Part shown: positions 34,234 through 42,407 of the stretch, piece after piece
Numbering within the stretch: position 1 is the first letter of the stretch
How the letters are laid out: every line of letters starts with the position of its first letter
DNA from: Alkalihalobacillus sp. LMS6
Lineage (GTDB): Bacteria; Bacillota; Bacilli; Bacillales; Bacillaceae_D
Reading direction: 5' to 3'
NCBI RefSeq assembly: GCF_024362765.1
Contig: NZ_CP093302.1
Span: 3,347,564-3,411,563 of the forward strand
DNA length: 64,000 nt
Program-made: the position numbers and the translations under genes
The notes under the pieces: model-generated
The model's input: only the letters and a program-made list of their open reading frames with translations
Database searches by the model: none
Told to the model about the DNA's origin: nothing

Positions 34234-34324
34234 ACGCTACCTCCTACTTATAAAACTGATAAATGGATAAACTGAGGGATATGCCCGTCACTCATTTCAA
34301 CCTCTCTTCGCTCTCATTCTAAAA

Positions 34325-34371
34325 CCAAAAAACGTTCTTTCCTAAAGCGAAGGCTAGAAGTGAAAGAACGT
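34325..34371 (-). terminator. Intrinsic terminator on the minus strand
   Basis: ACGTTCTTTC (34332-34341) pairs perfectly with GAAAGAACGT (34362-34371), and on the minus strand it runs into TTTTTT. It lies 59 bases after the small membrane protein gene at 34430. Confidence 0.82.
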
Positions 34372-34429
34372 CGCTAGTAAAAATAGAAAAACACAAGGTA
34401 ACGTAGACAAGGTTAACGCAAATCCTCTC

Positions 34430-34735
34430 TTACCCTCTTGATCTCCTAGGAGATGCCTGACGTACAAGAAACGAAAACAATTCAATGATTAGCGTCAAAA
34501 CGAAAAGCACAATCATCCAAAAAAGGATAGCGTTTGAGATAAGATGATCAAACGGCGCAAATTGTTGGGTGAACATCGTTTCAGGTAATAAGCCAAATAA
34601 GTACAATCCGTTTGATCCACTTTCCGCACTATCTTGTAAATTCGGATTAAACCCCACTAGATCAAGTAAAAAGAAAACGACAAACACCACACCTAACGTC
34701 AACGCTCCTGATAAAAGACTTCGTAAAAATGACAT
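34430..34735 (-). CDS. Small membrane protein, YfzA-like
   Basis: A 101-residue protein with two membrane segments (residues 10-27, GALTLGVVFVVFFLLDLV, and 70-92, ILFWMIVLFVLTLIIELFSFLV) and a polar extracytoplasmic stretch between. The plan resembles B. subtilis YfzA-type proteins, though similarity is judged by eye. GAGGAGG precedes the ATG. Function unknown. Confidence 0.6.
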   Translation of the reverse strand: MSFLRSLLSGALTLGVVFVVFFLLDLVGFNPNLQDSAESGSNGLYLFGLLPETMFTQQFAPFDHLISNAILFWMIVLFVLTLIIELFSFLVRQASPRRSRG

Positions 34736-34810
34736 ATGTTTCCTCCTCTCTTGCTCTATATATACACGTATTAAAGGAGGAAGAAACCTTTTTTTACAAT
34801 ATTTTCAATT

Positions 34811-34840
34811 AAAAAATCTCCCTCGCGTTTACGAGGGAGA
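34811..34840 (-). terminator. Intrinsic terminator after the alarmone synthetase gene
   Basis: TCTCCCTCG and CGAGGGAGA pair perfectly around CGTTTA and are followed by six T on the minus strand. Confidence 0.88.
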
Positions 34841-34846
34841 CGCTCA

Positions 34847-35608
34847 TCACTTCTCGTCGTCTTGCTGAAACGAGGACAGTGATTGTAACAATTCATTCGG
34901 TAGTTTAAATTGCTCTTGATCAATACTCAATGCTTTAAACAAATCGCCTTCATCACTTTTGGTTGTAAAGCGTAACGATTGATTATGGAGGGCCTCCATT
35001 TGCTTATCAAGTGCCGCAGATTGATCGGCTACTTTTTTCAGTTCGTCTAACATTTGCGAAGGAACAGCTGCCTCAAATTTGTAAAAGATCTTATGCTCTA
35101 AACTAGCCCAAAAATCCATCGCTACCGTACGGATTTGAATTTCGACCGGAATATGCTCGCGACAATTTGATAAGTAGACAGGTACTTCTACAATCATGTG
35201 CATGCTGCGATAGCCGTTTGGTTTCGGTTTTGAAATATAATCTTTTACATTAATCACTTTTAAATCATCATGGGACTCTAACATCTCTTTAATCGCAAAG
35301 ATATCTTTTTGAAACGAGCAATTAATTCGTACCCCTGCAATATCTTTTATATTTTTTTCAATGACGTTTATGTTCAACGGAATTTGTTTACGTTTCAACT
35401 TCTGCAGTAAGCTCTCTGGTGTTTTTAATCGAGATGAGATGCTTTCAATCGGATTGTAGTCATGAACATAACTAAATTCTTCTTCTAGAATTTCAATTTT
35501 TGTTGTCATTTCGTCTAAGGCAAACTTATACTTCATCATAAACCGTGTGAGTTCTTTTTTTGCCTCTTTTAATTGATGCATCGTAATGGCGTTTCCTTGA
35601 TTACTCAT
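34847..35608 (-). CDS. Small alarmone synthetase, YwaC/RelP (SasA) type
   Basis: A 253-residue RelA/SpoT-type synthetase domain without a hydrolase part. Diagnostic segments are IKDIAGVRINCSFQKDIFAI, SKPKPNGYRSMHMIVEVP and VEIQIRTVAMDFWASLEHKI, which bind ATP and GTP to make (p)ppGpp. The order and spacing follow B. subtilis YwaC rather than YjbM. The C-terminal tail is about 40 residues longer than YwaC as I recall it. ATG at 35606-35608 is chosen because AAAGGA lies ten bases upstream; a GTG seven codons earlier overlaps that site. It is a single-gene unit with its own terminator. Confidence 0.88.
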   Translation of the reverse strand: MSNQGNAITMHQLKEAKKELTRFMMKYKFALDEMTTKIEILEEEFSYVHDYNPIESISSRLKTPESLLQKLKRKQIPLNINVIEKNIKDIAGVRINCSFQKDIFAIKEMLESHDDLKVINVKDYISKPKPNGYRSMHMIVEVPVYLSNCREHIPVEIQIRTVAMDFWASLEHKIFYKFEAAVPSQMLDELKKVADQSAALDKQMEALHNQSLRFTTKSDEGDLFKALSIDQEQFKLPNELLQSLSSFQQDDEK

Positions 35609-35719
35609 ATGCGCGAAATCCTTTCTCACTGCTCAAAGTCTACATCTATCATTGCACCTCTCTATCAGTATGTCAAAAGGTGTTCCCATGTAAACTTGTG
35701 GGTTAGTGTGAAACACATA

Positions 35720-36379
35720 TTAGAATTCTTTGCGCTTATATATACCCATCGCGACGAAAAACGAGATGACAAATAAGACAAGCGTCACCGCAAGCATACC
35801 ACCACTAAAAACAAGACCTGAATCCCAGCTAGAAAACGGCTCCATCCAACCTCTTGCATAGGCTTCTTCAAATGCCCAGCTCGAAAGGAAAAATAGTGCT
35901 AATGCAGCAAAGACACTCATAATGAGCACCATATCTGACTTTTCGGTTCCTAGGAAATATGTGAGTGGAAACGCAATTACTGCCAGCAACAAAGCAACTG
36001 CAATTCCTCCGAGAAAGGTATAAAGTGTTTCCGAGGTAAGAAGGCCTCCATTAATAAAATCGCCAACTACAAAAACAACTGTCGCTACGACCATTCCAAC
36101 AAGCATAAACAATAAGAACAGGAGGTAATGACTTTGAACAACGTTTCCTCGATTAACAGGCGTTGTTAAAACAAATTTGCCCCAGCCTGATTTCGCTTCG
36201 TGCTTTAGCACTTCTAAAGCAGGTGAGACCATAAAAATAATGGGGATAAACAGCGCAAATGATAAAAGAAAATCGTTTCCTAATGCAATAAATAAAGCAG
36301 AAAGGAACACACTTAATGCTAAATAACCCCAAAAGCTACGGCTGACCATATAATAATTAGTTAGCAATAATCCACTCAT
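35720..36379 (-). CDS. ABC-2 type transporter permease
   Basis: A 219-residue membrane protein with six hydrophobic segments, typical of small ABC-2 permeases (YtrC/BcrB-like): YYMVSRSFWGYLALSVFLSA at the start and MSPALEVLKHEAKSGWGKFVL in the first loop. The start overlaps the ATPase stop by four bases. Together they form an exporter of unknown substrate. No GntR regulator is attached, unlike YtrA-type operons. Confidence 0.82.
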   Translation of the reverse strand: MSGLLLTNYYMVSRSFWGYLALSVFLSALFIALGNDFLLSFALFIPIIFMVSPALEVLKHEAKSGWGKFVLTTPVNRGNVVQSHYLLFLLFMLVGMVVATVVFVVGDFINGGLLTSETLYTFLGGIAVALLLAVIAFPLTYFLGTEKSDMVLIMSVFAALALFFLSSWAFEEAYARGWMEPFSSWDSGLVFSGGMLAVTLVLFVISFFVAMGIYKRKEF

Positions 36380-37233
36380 CCCTTTTCACCTCGCATAAGC
36401 AGTAGTGCAATATCATCGATCGTAAATTTCTGCTCCTCTACATGATTTGGAACTTTTTCTTTATTAGATACCAGTACTTCCATTCCCTCATTTTGTCGCC
36501 TATAGGTGATGAGCATGTCGTCTTCAATTTGTGCACATTCCTCATCTGTACAATGAAAAATCGCATAGTTCTGCAGTAAATCCTCTTTCTCCACTTTCAA
36601 AATAATTTGACCATTTTTAATAAAAATAAGCGAGTCGGCTATCTTCTCGATGTCACTTGTAATATGACTGGATAGTAAAATTCCCCGCTGCCCGTCCTTC
36701 ACGAACTCTTGCAACACTTCCAGTAATTCTTCTCGTCCTGATGGATCGAGACCTGCGGTAGCTTCATCTAAAATGAGTAAGCGTGCTTGATGGGATAACG
36801 CGATGGCGACGGAAATCTTCATCGACATTCCTCTTGAGAAGGTGCCAACTTTCTTATCACGAGGTAAAGAAAATAGATCAATGTAATAAGCAAACGTATC
36901 GGTTTCCCAGCGTGTATAAAGCTTCTTAAATACTTTTCCTAGTTGATTAATGGTTAAGTCATAAGGCAAATTCATATCATCGAACACAACACCAATGTCT
37001 TCTTTAATCGCCGAATCTTTTGCATCCATGGGATCACCGAAGATATGGATATCTCCATCATCTTTTTGCAACGTCCCGATAATCGAGCCCATCGTCGTTG
37101 ATTTTCCCGCACCATTTTCGCCAATAAAACCAACAATTGAACCTGCTGGGATTGAAAAAGATACATGCTTTAAAGCAAAGCCATTTCCATCGTAACGCTT
37201 AGATAGATCTTTTACGTCTAGAATTTCCGCCAC
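36376..37233 (-). CDS. ABC transporter ATP-binding protein (antibiotic/bacitracin exporter type)
   Basis: A 285-residue ATPase. Walker A is GENGAGKST near residue 38, the signature is atypical, FSRGMSMKISVAIAL (usual SGGM), Walker B is LLILDEATAGLDPSG and the H-loop SSHITSD. The C-terminal 70 residues form an accessory domain. The SRGM signature is common in YtrB/BcrA-like exporters. Start is a GTG very close to GGAGGAGA. It leads the two-gene exporter operon. Confidence 0.85.
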   Translation of the reverse strand: MAEILDVKDLSKRYDGNGFALKHVSFSIPAGSIVGFIGENGAGKSTTMGSIIGTLQKDDGDIHIFGDPMDAKDSAIKEDIGVVFDDMNLPYDLTINQLGKVFKKLYTRWETDTFAYYIDLFSLPRDKKVGTFSRGMSMKISVAIALSHQARLLILDEATAGLDPSGREELLEVLQEFVKDGQRGILLSSHITSDIEKIADSLIFIKNGQIILKVEKEDLLQNYAIFHCTDEECAQIEDDMLITYRRQNEGMEVLVSNKEKVPNHVEEQKFTIDDIALLLMRGEKG

Positions 37234-37407
37234 TCCACTCTCCTCCAGTCGTCTTCATCCTCAAATATGTTTAACTATCCAATATATACCAACTTTATAA
37301 CTAGGCTAAACCTCATAATTGGAAAAGGTCGATTTAATCAAACGTTTAATTACATTCGTGTGATGGGTACGGAAACCGGTATAACGTATGGAAAGAGGCT
37401 GATTCAA

Positions 37408-37632
37408 ATGACAAAAAGAGTGACTCGTTTGTTCATCCAGCTTGTTTTATTTGTGGGTAGCTTTATCCTCATGTTTTGGCTCATTTCACCACTCATGGAC
37501 TACTTATTTGCAAACAGTAGCCGAGGCGTCACGTTCTCTGTCAATATTCTCCTGTTGCCACTTCTGATCGTCGCTTCTTTCCTTCTGACCACGTTCATTT
37601 ATGAGAAAATAGAAGACGTATTTTCACCTTAA
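37408..37632 (+). CDS. Small two-helix membrane protein, unknown
   Basis: A 74-residue protein (MTKRVTRLFIQ...) with membrane segments LVLFVGSFILMFWLISPLMDYLF and VNILLLPLLIVASFLLTTFIY. The ATG at 37408 has AAAGAGG ten bases upstream; reading from 37267 would add 47 unsupported residues. It overlaps the convergent acetyltransferase gene by four bases. Function unknown. Confidence 0.6.
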   Translation: MTKRVTRLFIQLVLFVGSFILMFWLISPLMDYLFANSSRGVTFSVNILLLPLLIVASFLLTTFIYEKIEDVFSP

Positions 37633-38513
37633 CTCTCTTTCCTAAGGGTCACTAAACAACGCGTGTTGGCTGGAGGAGTATGCCTGTGATATATCGACAT
37701 TGCTGCTTTATTTGTTGTATCAAATTCTCCAGAGACGTGCTTGGCACCTTGTTGGTTTAGCCATTTAATTTGCGCATCTATAAGCTGTTGCAACTGTTCG
37801 AAGCAACTGTCATCCTTCACTCCACACCAGCCGAATTCATAATGAGATGGATCGTCTCCTTTATGTAAAAACGAGTATGCAAGGATAGCTTGAGTAGATT
37901 TCGATTGATACACATAACTCGCTTCCATTACCAAATCTTCCGCATAAATAAGAGATTGCCACGTTTCATCGCTTAATGTCGCAACCGGGTTAGCTTGGTG
38001 CGTGCTCGAATAAGTGGCTTTCACAAAAGCGATTAGGTGCTTCAACTCAACTGAATTTTTCCGTATCGCTTTTAGCGTACAAACATCATTTGCTAAAACA
38101 TCTGTTGCTTGAAAATCCTTTACAGAGTAGATCGGGACATACGTCCGTCGAATTTCTTGAAACCCTAGGCTTTTCAAGAGATTTCGCATCGCTTCATCTT
38201 TATCCGATAACATGGTTTGGATGGGATTCTCCTTTGCTTGAACTTGAATTTGTTTCATCCAGTTCTCTATTAATGAACACGTTTCACGATTTACTTTCAT
38301 GACAATTTTCATATACGTGCAATAGGGATGAAACGCATTCTCCCACAAAAAACAGACACCGATAAGTTCTTCTTCTGCATACGCAAGTTGAGTTTGATAC
38401 TCTCCCTTCACCTGTAAACGACGAAGGTAAATACGTTCTTCACCATACTCACAAAGAAGTTGCTCGACCTCTATTTTCTTTTCTTCTGTATAAACACGAA
38501 TGGTTTGCTGCAT
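37629..38513 (-). CDS. GNAT-like N-acetyltransferase, two-domain
   Basis: A 294-residue protein with two GNAT-like halves. The first half has LAYAEEELIGVCFLW and a degenerate CoA loop; the second ends with GEFDTTNKAAMSIYHRH, the motif typical of the C-terminal end of GNAT domains. No canonical QxxGxG loop is visible in either half, so activity is less certain than family membership. TTAGGAGG precedes the ATG. No operon partners. Confidence 0.68.
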   Translation of the reverse strand: MQQTIRVYTEEKKIEVEQLLCEYGEERIYLRRLQVKGEYQTQLAYAEEELIGVCFLWENAFHPYCTYMKIVMKVNRETCSLIENWMKQIQVQAKENPIQTMLSDKDEAMRNLLKSLGFQEIRRTYVPIYSVKDFQATDVLANDVCTLKAIRKNSVELKHLIAFVKATYSSTHQANPVATLSDETWQSLIYAEDLVMEASYVYQSKSTQAILAYSFLHKGDDPSHYEFGWCGVKDDSCFEQLQQLIDAQIKWLNQQGAKHVSGEFDTTNKAAMSIYHRHTPPANTRCLVTLRKES

Positions 38514-38670
38514 TTTCTTCCTCCTAACATTTGCATTGCTTATCCATGTATTCTATCTTTATAGTCCAAACTGAATTCCCGATTTCATCCCCCCCACCAA
38601 TCAATCCAAAATAAAAAATCTCCATCAAAAGTTGGGAAAATTAATTTTTCATACAATTCATTGAAATATC

Positions 38671-38679
38671 TGCTACAAT
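38671..38679 (+). promoter_or_regulatory. Extended -10 promoter of rap
   Basis: TGCTACAAT matches TGnTATAAT with one difference, 40 bases before the rap GTG. No good -35 hexamer is visible, as common for extended -10 promoters. No ComA box is seen. Confidence 0.5.
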
Positions 38680-38718
38680 GACGAATAAGCATATACTTGA
38701 ACAAGAAGGTGAATCAAC

Positions 38719-39804
38719 GTGCAGGAAACATTAACGCCTGAAGAAGTAGGTGCAAAGATCGTTGAATGGTACAGCTGTATTATTTCGGCTTCGTACGAAC
38801 AAGCGGTTCTTTTGAAGGAAGAAGCTCGTCAGTACCTTGTTCATATGGAGAAAAATGATAAGATCTTAGCCTATTATTCACTTGTAGAATTTAGACACAA
38901 CATGTTTGTTGACGAATTTAATAAGAAGCATGAATTAGGTGATACGTTTCATTTCGTGGAAACAGAAGTTGATCGCTATCTTAAGTACTTGTACTATTTT
39001 GTTAGCGGTCAATACGAGTACACACAGGAGCGTTATCGTTCAGCGATTAAGTTGTTCCGAAAAGCAGAGCGGTTGCTTGAGCACGTTAATGATGACGCTG
39101 AGGAATCAGAGTTTTATTTGTACATTGGTCTTGTGTACTACCGTCTTAACCAATATTTGATTGCCAGTTCGTACCTTGAACAAGCGGCAACGATTTTTAA
39201 CCGTTTAAATTATTACGAACGTGCCTTAAACTGTCGACAAGTGTTAGGCGCCATTCGTTCCGAGCTGCATGAGTTCGAAACAGGGGACGCGATTCTACAA
39301 GAAGCTTATAAAGAATCAACATTTCCACGGACATCTGCTCTTATTCTTCGGACCTTAGGCTTAAGTAAATTTAGACAAAAAGACTTTGAAGCAGCGAAAC
39401 ACTTTTTCTACCAAGCGCTTGAATATGAAGAACACCAGAACCATCAAATTGGAATGAAAACAAGGTACAACCTGTCCAATACTTTATTCAAACTTGGTGA
39501 GCAAGAAGAAGCACTTACCTTTTTAAAAAAAGCGCAGGCAGAAGCAGAGGACTACAACAATAAAGAATATAAAGCCCGTTGTTTGTTTTTAGACGGACTT
39601 TATCTTGCAAAGGACGTTGCGTTAATCGATGAATCTTTAGCGCAATTAACGAGTCACAGCTTACTGTTTGAAGTGTGTGAACTTGCTGAAGAAATGGTTG
39701 ACCTCGCGGATCAACGAGGCGATGAGTCGACCGCACTAAAGTATTACCGCGTTGCTTACAAAGCGAAAGCAAACCAAAATCGATTAGGAGCTGATCAAGT
39801 ATGA
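38719..39804 (+). CDS. Rap family tetratricopeptide phosphatase/regulator
   Basis: A 361-residue Rap protein. The N-terminal three-helix bundle (residues 1-70, GAKIVEWYSCIISASYEQA, AYYSLVEFRHNMFVDEF) is followed by about six tetratricopeptide repeats (AIKLFRKAERLL, YLYIGLVYYRLNQYLIASSYLEQA, LGLSKFRQKDFEAAKHFFYQALEYEEHQ). Rap proteins dephosphorylate Spo0F or block ComA/DegU-like regulators and are switched off by Phr pentapeptides. Start is GTG with AAGGTGA upstream. The stop overlaps the phr gene by four bases, the standard Rap-Phr cassette layout. Its target is not deducible. Confidence 0.9.
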   Translation: MQETLTPEEVGAKIVEWYSCIISASYEQAVLLKEEARQYLVHMEKNDKILAYYSLVEFRHNMFVDEFNKKHELGDTFHFVETEVDRYLKYLYYFVSGQYEYTQERYRSAIKLFRKAERLLEHVNDDAEESEFYLYIGLVYYRLNQYLIASSYLEQAATIFNRLNYYERALNCRQVLGAIRSELHEFETGDAILQEAYKESTFPRTSALILRTLGLSKFRQKDFEAAKHFFYQALEYEEHQNHQIGMKTRYNLSNTLFKLGEQEEALTFLKKAQAEAEDYNNKEYKARCLFLDGLYLAKDVALIDESLAQLTSHSLLFEVCELAEEMVDLADQRGDESTALKYYRVAYKAKANQNRLGADQV

Positions 39805-39920
39805 AAAAACTGATTGCTGCATTTATTATTGTTTTGGCTGTATCCTCAACAAGCCTTGTTTCTCAAGCTGATAATGGGCCAACTATTATGCCGTTGGATA
39901 AAACTGAAATAGTCGGTTAA
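39801..39920 (+). CDS. Phr signalling peptide precursor (39 residues)
   Basis: An ORF overlapping the rap stop (ATGA) encodes MKKLIAAFIIVLAVSSTSL, then VSQADNGPTIMPLDKTEIVG. A Sec signal peptide of about 22 residues (cut near SQA-D) is followed by a short polar tail, the normal Phr design. The active peptide of Phr proteins is the last five residues or close to it; here that gives TEIVG, which resembles PhrK-type ERPVG and PhrG-type EKMIG ends. AGGAG lies ten bases before the ATG. The exported peptide would be re-imported to inhibit the adjacent Rap. Confidence 0.85.
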   Translation: MKKLIAAFIIVLAVSSTSLVSQADNGPTIMPLDKTEIVG

Positions 39921-39928
39921 CCACTCTT

Positions 39929-39955
39929 CCCTTACCTTTGTGTAAGGGATTTTTA
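39929..39955 (+). terminator. Intrinsic terminator after rap-phr
   Basis: CCCTTAC and GTAAGGG pair around CTTTGT, followed by ATTTTTATTG. Confidence 0.82.
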
Positions 39956-40732
39956 TTGTTTTTTTGCGAGAATAAGGGTCCAGCGATCTTTTTCGACGAT
40001 GTTTTTTTCACCTTGAATAGTACGATCCAAATAAGCAACAAGTGTCTCCAACTGCTGATCCGACAGGTCGTGAAGCAAGCTTCGCCCTTTGCGCAATCGG
40101 ATGTTGTCCAGAAACTGTTGCTTCGTTTCATGTTCCGCTCTTGTCTCCCAAAGATGCCACGTTTTTTCAATTTGAAACCCCGCCCCTTGAAGCGCTGAGT
40201 GAATGCCCTTAACCGGATGACGCCGTCTCGTTTCGATTTCTTTTAAGTGTGGATAACAATAAAAGAAATACCCACGAAGATGCTCAGCGCTTCCGGGTAA
40301 AAAGCAATCCTCTGGCGTACGCGTTTGAATGAGGTATAGGCCGTCTCGCTTAAGCACACGGTTCCCTTCTTCAAAAGCAGGTGCAAGGTCTTCCAAGTGG
40401 TGGATGAGCGCTCGAGCGAACACCATATCCGCTGCATCACTGCTCAAATTCATCTCCGTTGCCGATCCCACTTGATATGTGACCGCCTTGCTGGAAAGCG
40501 CTTCTTCCTCTGCTGTTTGAATCATCGTTTTTGAACTGTCTACTCCTGTTACATTCGAAACACCCATTTCAGCAAGTACTCTTGAGTAAATGCCACCGCC
40601 ACAACCAAGATCGACTACATGCTGAGGTGCATACGCCTCTAAAATCGTGTTCATTTCTTCCAGCCATGACGAATCCACTTCCCTATTTGTATAGCTAAAG
40701 CGATTTTGTTCATGATGAAAATCAATGGCCAT
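39953..40732 (-). CDS. SAM-dependent class I methyltransferase
   Basis: A 259-residue methyltransferase. Motif I is VVDLGCGGGIYSRVL near residue 40, the acidic motif II end is VTGVDSSKTMI, and motif IV is DMVFARALIHHLEDL. The C-terminal half is helix-rich (LLHDLSDQQLETLVAYLDRT). Small-molecule methylation (UbiE/CmoA-like fold) is likely but the acceptor is unknown. AAAGGGAGG precedes the ATG. Its end abuts the rap-phr terminator. Confidence 0.87.
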   Translation of the reverse strand: MAIDFHHEQNRFSYTNREVDSSWLEEMNTILEAYAPQHVVDLGCGGGIYSRVLAEMGVSNVTGVDSSKTMIQTAEEEALSSKAVTYQVGSATEMNLSSDAADMVFARALIHHLEDLAPAFEEGNRVLKRDGLYLIQTRTPEDCFLPGSAEHLRGYFFYCYPHLKEIETRRRHPVKGIHSALQGAGFQIEKTWHLWETRAEHETKQQFLDNIRLRKGRSLLHDLSDQQLETLVAYLDRTIQGEKNIVEKDRWTLILAKKQ

Positions 40733-40835
40733 TGTCCATTCCTCCCTTTCCTGTCTTACCTTTATTATAAAGCGACAGCAACATGCTGGATAATACGGAA
40801 ACTGAATCGTTGACGATTTGTTTTTCCGATCACAA

Positions 40836-40867
40836 AAAGGACTTCTTGCGTGTCAAGAAATCCCTTT
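40836..40867 (-). terminator. Intrinsic terminator after the RsbR-like gene
   Basis: On the minus strand AAAGGGATTTCTTG pairs with CAAGAAGTCCTTT (one bulge), followed by TTTTG. It lies just before the stop of the gene at 40872. Confidence 0.75.
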
Positions 40868-40871
40868 CTCT

Positions 40872-41702
40872 TTATATTAACGTGACCATTGCCTTTTCAA
40901 TGGAAGAATACACTTTGACGTCTTTAAACTGAACCCCTAACTTAATGGATGTCCGCGCAATCTCTGGCCGCACGCCAGATAAAAATACCTGCATGCCTAT
41001 TAAACGAAGTCCACTAATAAGCGAGTAAAGTTGGTCTGCGACACGCTTGTCTATTTCAGAAACGCCAGATATATCAATTAATAATGTTCGCACTTGTAGA
41101 TCCGAACACTTTTCTAACGTCTGAGTGAAAATAATCATTGCCCGGTCATAATCGAGTTCACCGACTAATGGCAGAAGAGCAATCCCTTCCCGCACTTTCA
41201 TAATCGGCGCACTTAACAATGCAATCATCTCTTGTCTAGAACGCAACTGTTCAGCTGTATGAGATAAATAATTTTCCGTAAAGGTCACCATGATTCGTTT
41301 TAATGCTAACGCTAATTGTTTGTGCCAACTGTTAAATTCCGCTAACGTTACAGCTTCGGCGTGGTGGAGCGCATACTCTTCTAGAAGCTCAATATATTGT
41401 TCTTTAACATTTAAAAACTCTTCAATCATGTCTGGCAGTGGCGTCTTCAAATGCGCTTGATCTTCTGCCATCGTTTGAATCCAGCTTTTAAATGTCTCTT
41501 CTACGTCCGGCTGATCTTCTCTAAACAACTCGCAAAACAAAAGGTGAAAATCATGATTTTGGTTTTTCAATAGCGTCACAGCATCTTCGTCGGTTGTGCC
41601 GTACACACCTTCTCGGTCTTTATTTAAATTCTCGTACCAACGTTCTGTTAACGCCCATGTACGTGATTTCATAAACGCATAGACGGAATACGTCTTTTCC
41701 AT
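40872..41702 (-). CDS. RsbR-family stressosome protein, RsbRD-like
   Basis: A 276-residue protein with a non-heme globin-like N-terminal sensor (residues 1-150) and a C-terminal STAS domain opening SAPIMKVREGIALLPLVGELD. RsbR proteins build the stressosome with RsbS and RsbT and control sigma-B. Canonical members carry two phosphorylatable Thr 34 residues apart (in the IDTERA and VDTMVA segments). Here the aligned segments are LDYDRA and IDKRVA, so the positions are Tyr185 and Lys219. The sensor length fits the RsbRD (YqhA) type. It lies downstream of a small gene, ten bases away, on the same strand. Confidence 0.83.
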   Translation of the reverse strand: MEKTYSVYAFMKSRTWALTERWYENLNKDREGVYGTTDEDAVTLLKNQNHDFHLLFCELFREDQPDVEETFKSWIQTMAEDQAHLKTPLPDMIEEFLNVKEQYIELLEEYALHHAEAVTLAEFNSWHKQLALALKRIMVTFTENYLSHTAEQLRSRQEMIALLSAPIMKVREGIALLPLVGELDYDRAMIIFTQTLEKCSDLQVRTLLIDISGVSEIDKRVADQLYSLISGLRLIGMQVFLSGVRPEIARTSIKLGVQFKDVKVYSSIEKAMVTLI

Positions 41703-41712
41703 TCTAGACCTC

Positions 41713-42018
41713 CTACTTTATGCTTTCATAAAGAGAATCAACATGACAAACAATTTTTCTGCTTGCAAAGTCATTAATGATGTTTACTTTCAATAGACCA
41801 ACTTCATTAAAATCATGATCCAATAATACAAATTGGCGATACTCTTCGGAAATACAGCGGTTTTGAATGATTAAGGGCAAGTATTGCTGTATGTGCGTAC
41901 ACATCTGTGTATGCATATCTTCTTCCGATGTTCGATCCTCATTAAATGTAAATTGGAAGGTATATTTATGTTTGAAGGGTGTTGGGCAATCCATTTGAAA
42001 ATGTGTATATGTGAGCAT
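41713..42018 (-). CDS. Uncharacterised small protein upstream of the RsbR-like gene
   Basis: A protein of about 101 residues rich in aromatic residues and His (MLTYTHFQMDCPTPFKHKY..., VLLDHDFNEVGLLKVNII). It has no membrane segment. ATG at 42016-42018 has AGAAAGGTG directly upstream; a start eight codons earlier overlaps that site. Ten bases separate it from the RsbR-like gene, which suggests cotranscription and perhaps a link to general stress. No known family recognised. Confidence 0.65.
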   Translation of the reverse strand: MLTYTHFQMDCPTPFKHKYTFQFTFNEDRTSEEDMHTQMCTHIQQYLPLIIQNRCISEEYRQFVLLDHDFNEVGLLKVNIINDFASRKIVCHVDSLYESIK

Positions 42019-42157
42019 AATCACCTTTCTTTCTTTAATCATTCTTAATCCATCTTACCTTACTTGTGACTTTATGACTATTCATACGCTGTTAAAATTC
42101 TTTCCTAATACTGGAGGGTGACTAAGAATGCACCACCTATCGCTCTGAACGAAAAAA

Positions 42158-42188
42158 AATCACGTGGTATCTTCCCCCATGTGATTTT
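42158..42188 (-). terminator. Intrinsic terminator after the tautomerase gene
   Basis: On the minus strand AAATCACATGG pairs with CCACGTGATTT (one mismatch), then eight T. Confidence 0.85.
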
Positions 42189-42197
42189 ATTCCTACG

Positions 42198-42407
42198 TTA
42201 TTCGCCTCGTTTACGACGTTCAGATATTTGTTCTGCACCGAGTCCATAGTTATCCATATCAATTTCATCGATTACGACAACGGTAGAAGCAGGATTTTTG
42301 TTCAACGTATCCTGAAGCAATCTTGTCACCCCGTTAATTAACGTCGCCTTCTGATCTTTCGTTAAACCACCCTGTTCTTTCGTTACTTTAATATTGACGT
42401 ACGGCAT
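42198..42407 (-). CDS. 4-oxalocrotonate tautomerase-like enzyme
   Basis: A 69-residue tautomerase superfamily member. It starts MPYVNIKV; after loss of Met, Pro1 is the catalytic base. The family body follows: TKDQKATLINGVTRLLQDTL, a VVVIDEIDMDNYGLG strand with the Arg-containing C-terminus SERRKRG. It works as a hexamer or similar oligomer, on enol/keto substrates. The gene overlaps the MFS gene by 20 bases and is its operon partner, so the two may handle the same aromatic or dicarbonyl compound. Confidence 0.88.
   Translation of the reverse strand: MPYVNIKVTKEQGGLTKDQKATLINGVTRLLQDTLNKNPASTVVVIDEIDMDNYGLGAEQISERRKRGE

Noticed and set aside
38944-39160. Plus-strand ORF inside rap in another frame
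   Set aside because: It has no own ribosome site, and the Rap frame has full tetratricopeptide structure.
42043-42157. Riboswitch or RNA gene between the small gene and the tautomerase terminator
   Set aside because: No conserved structured element is visible apart from the terminator.
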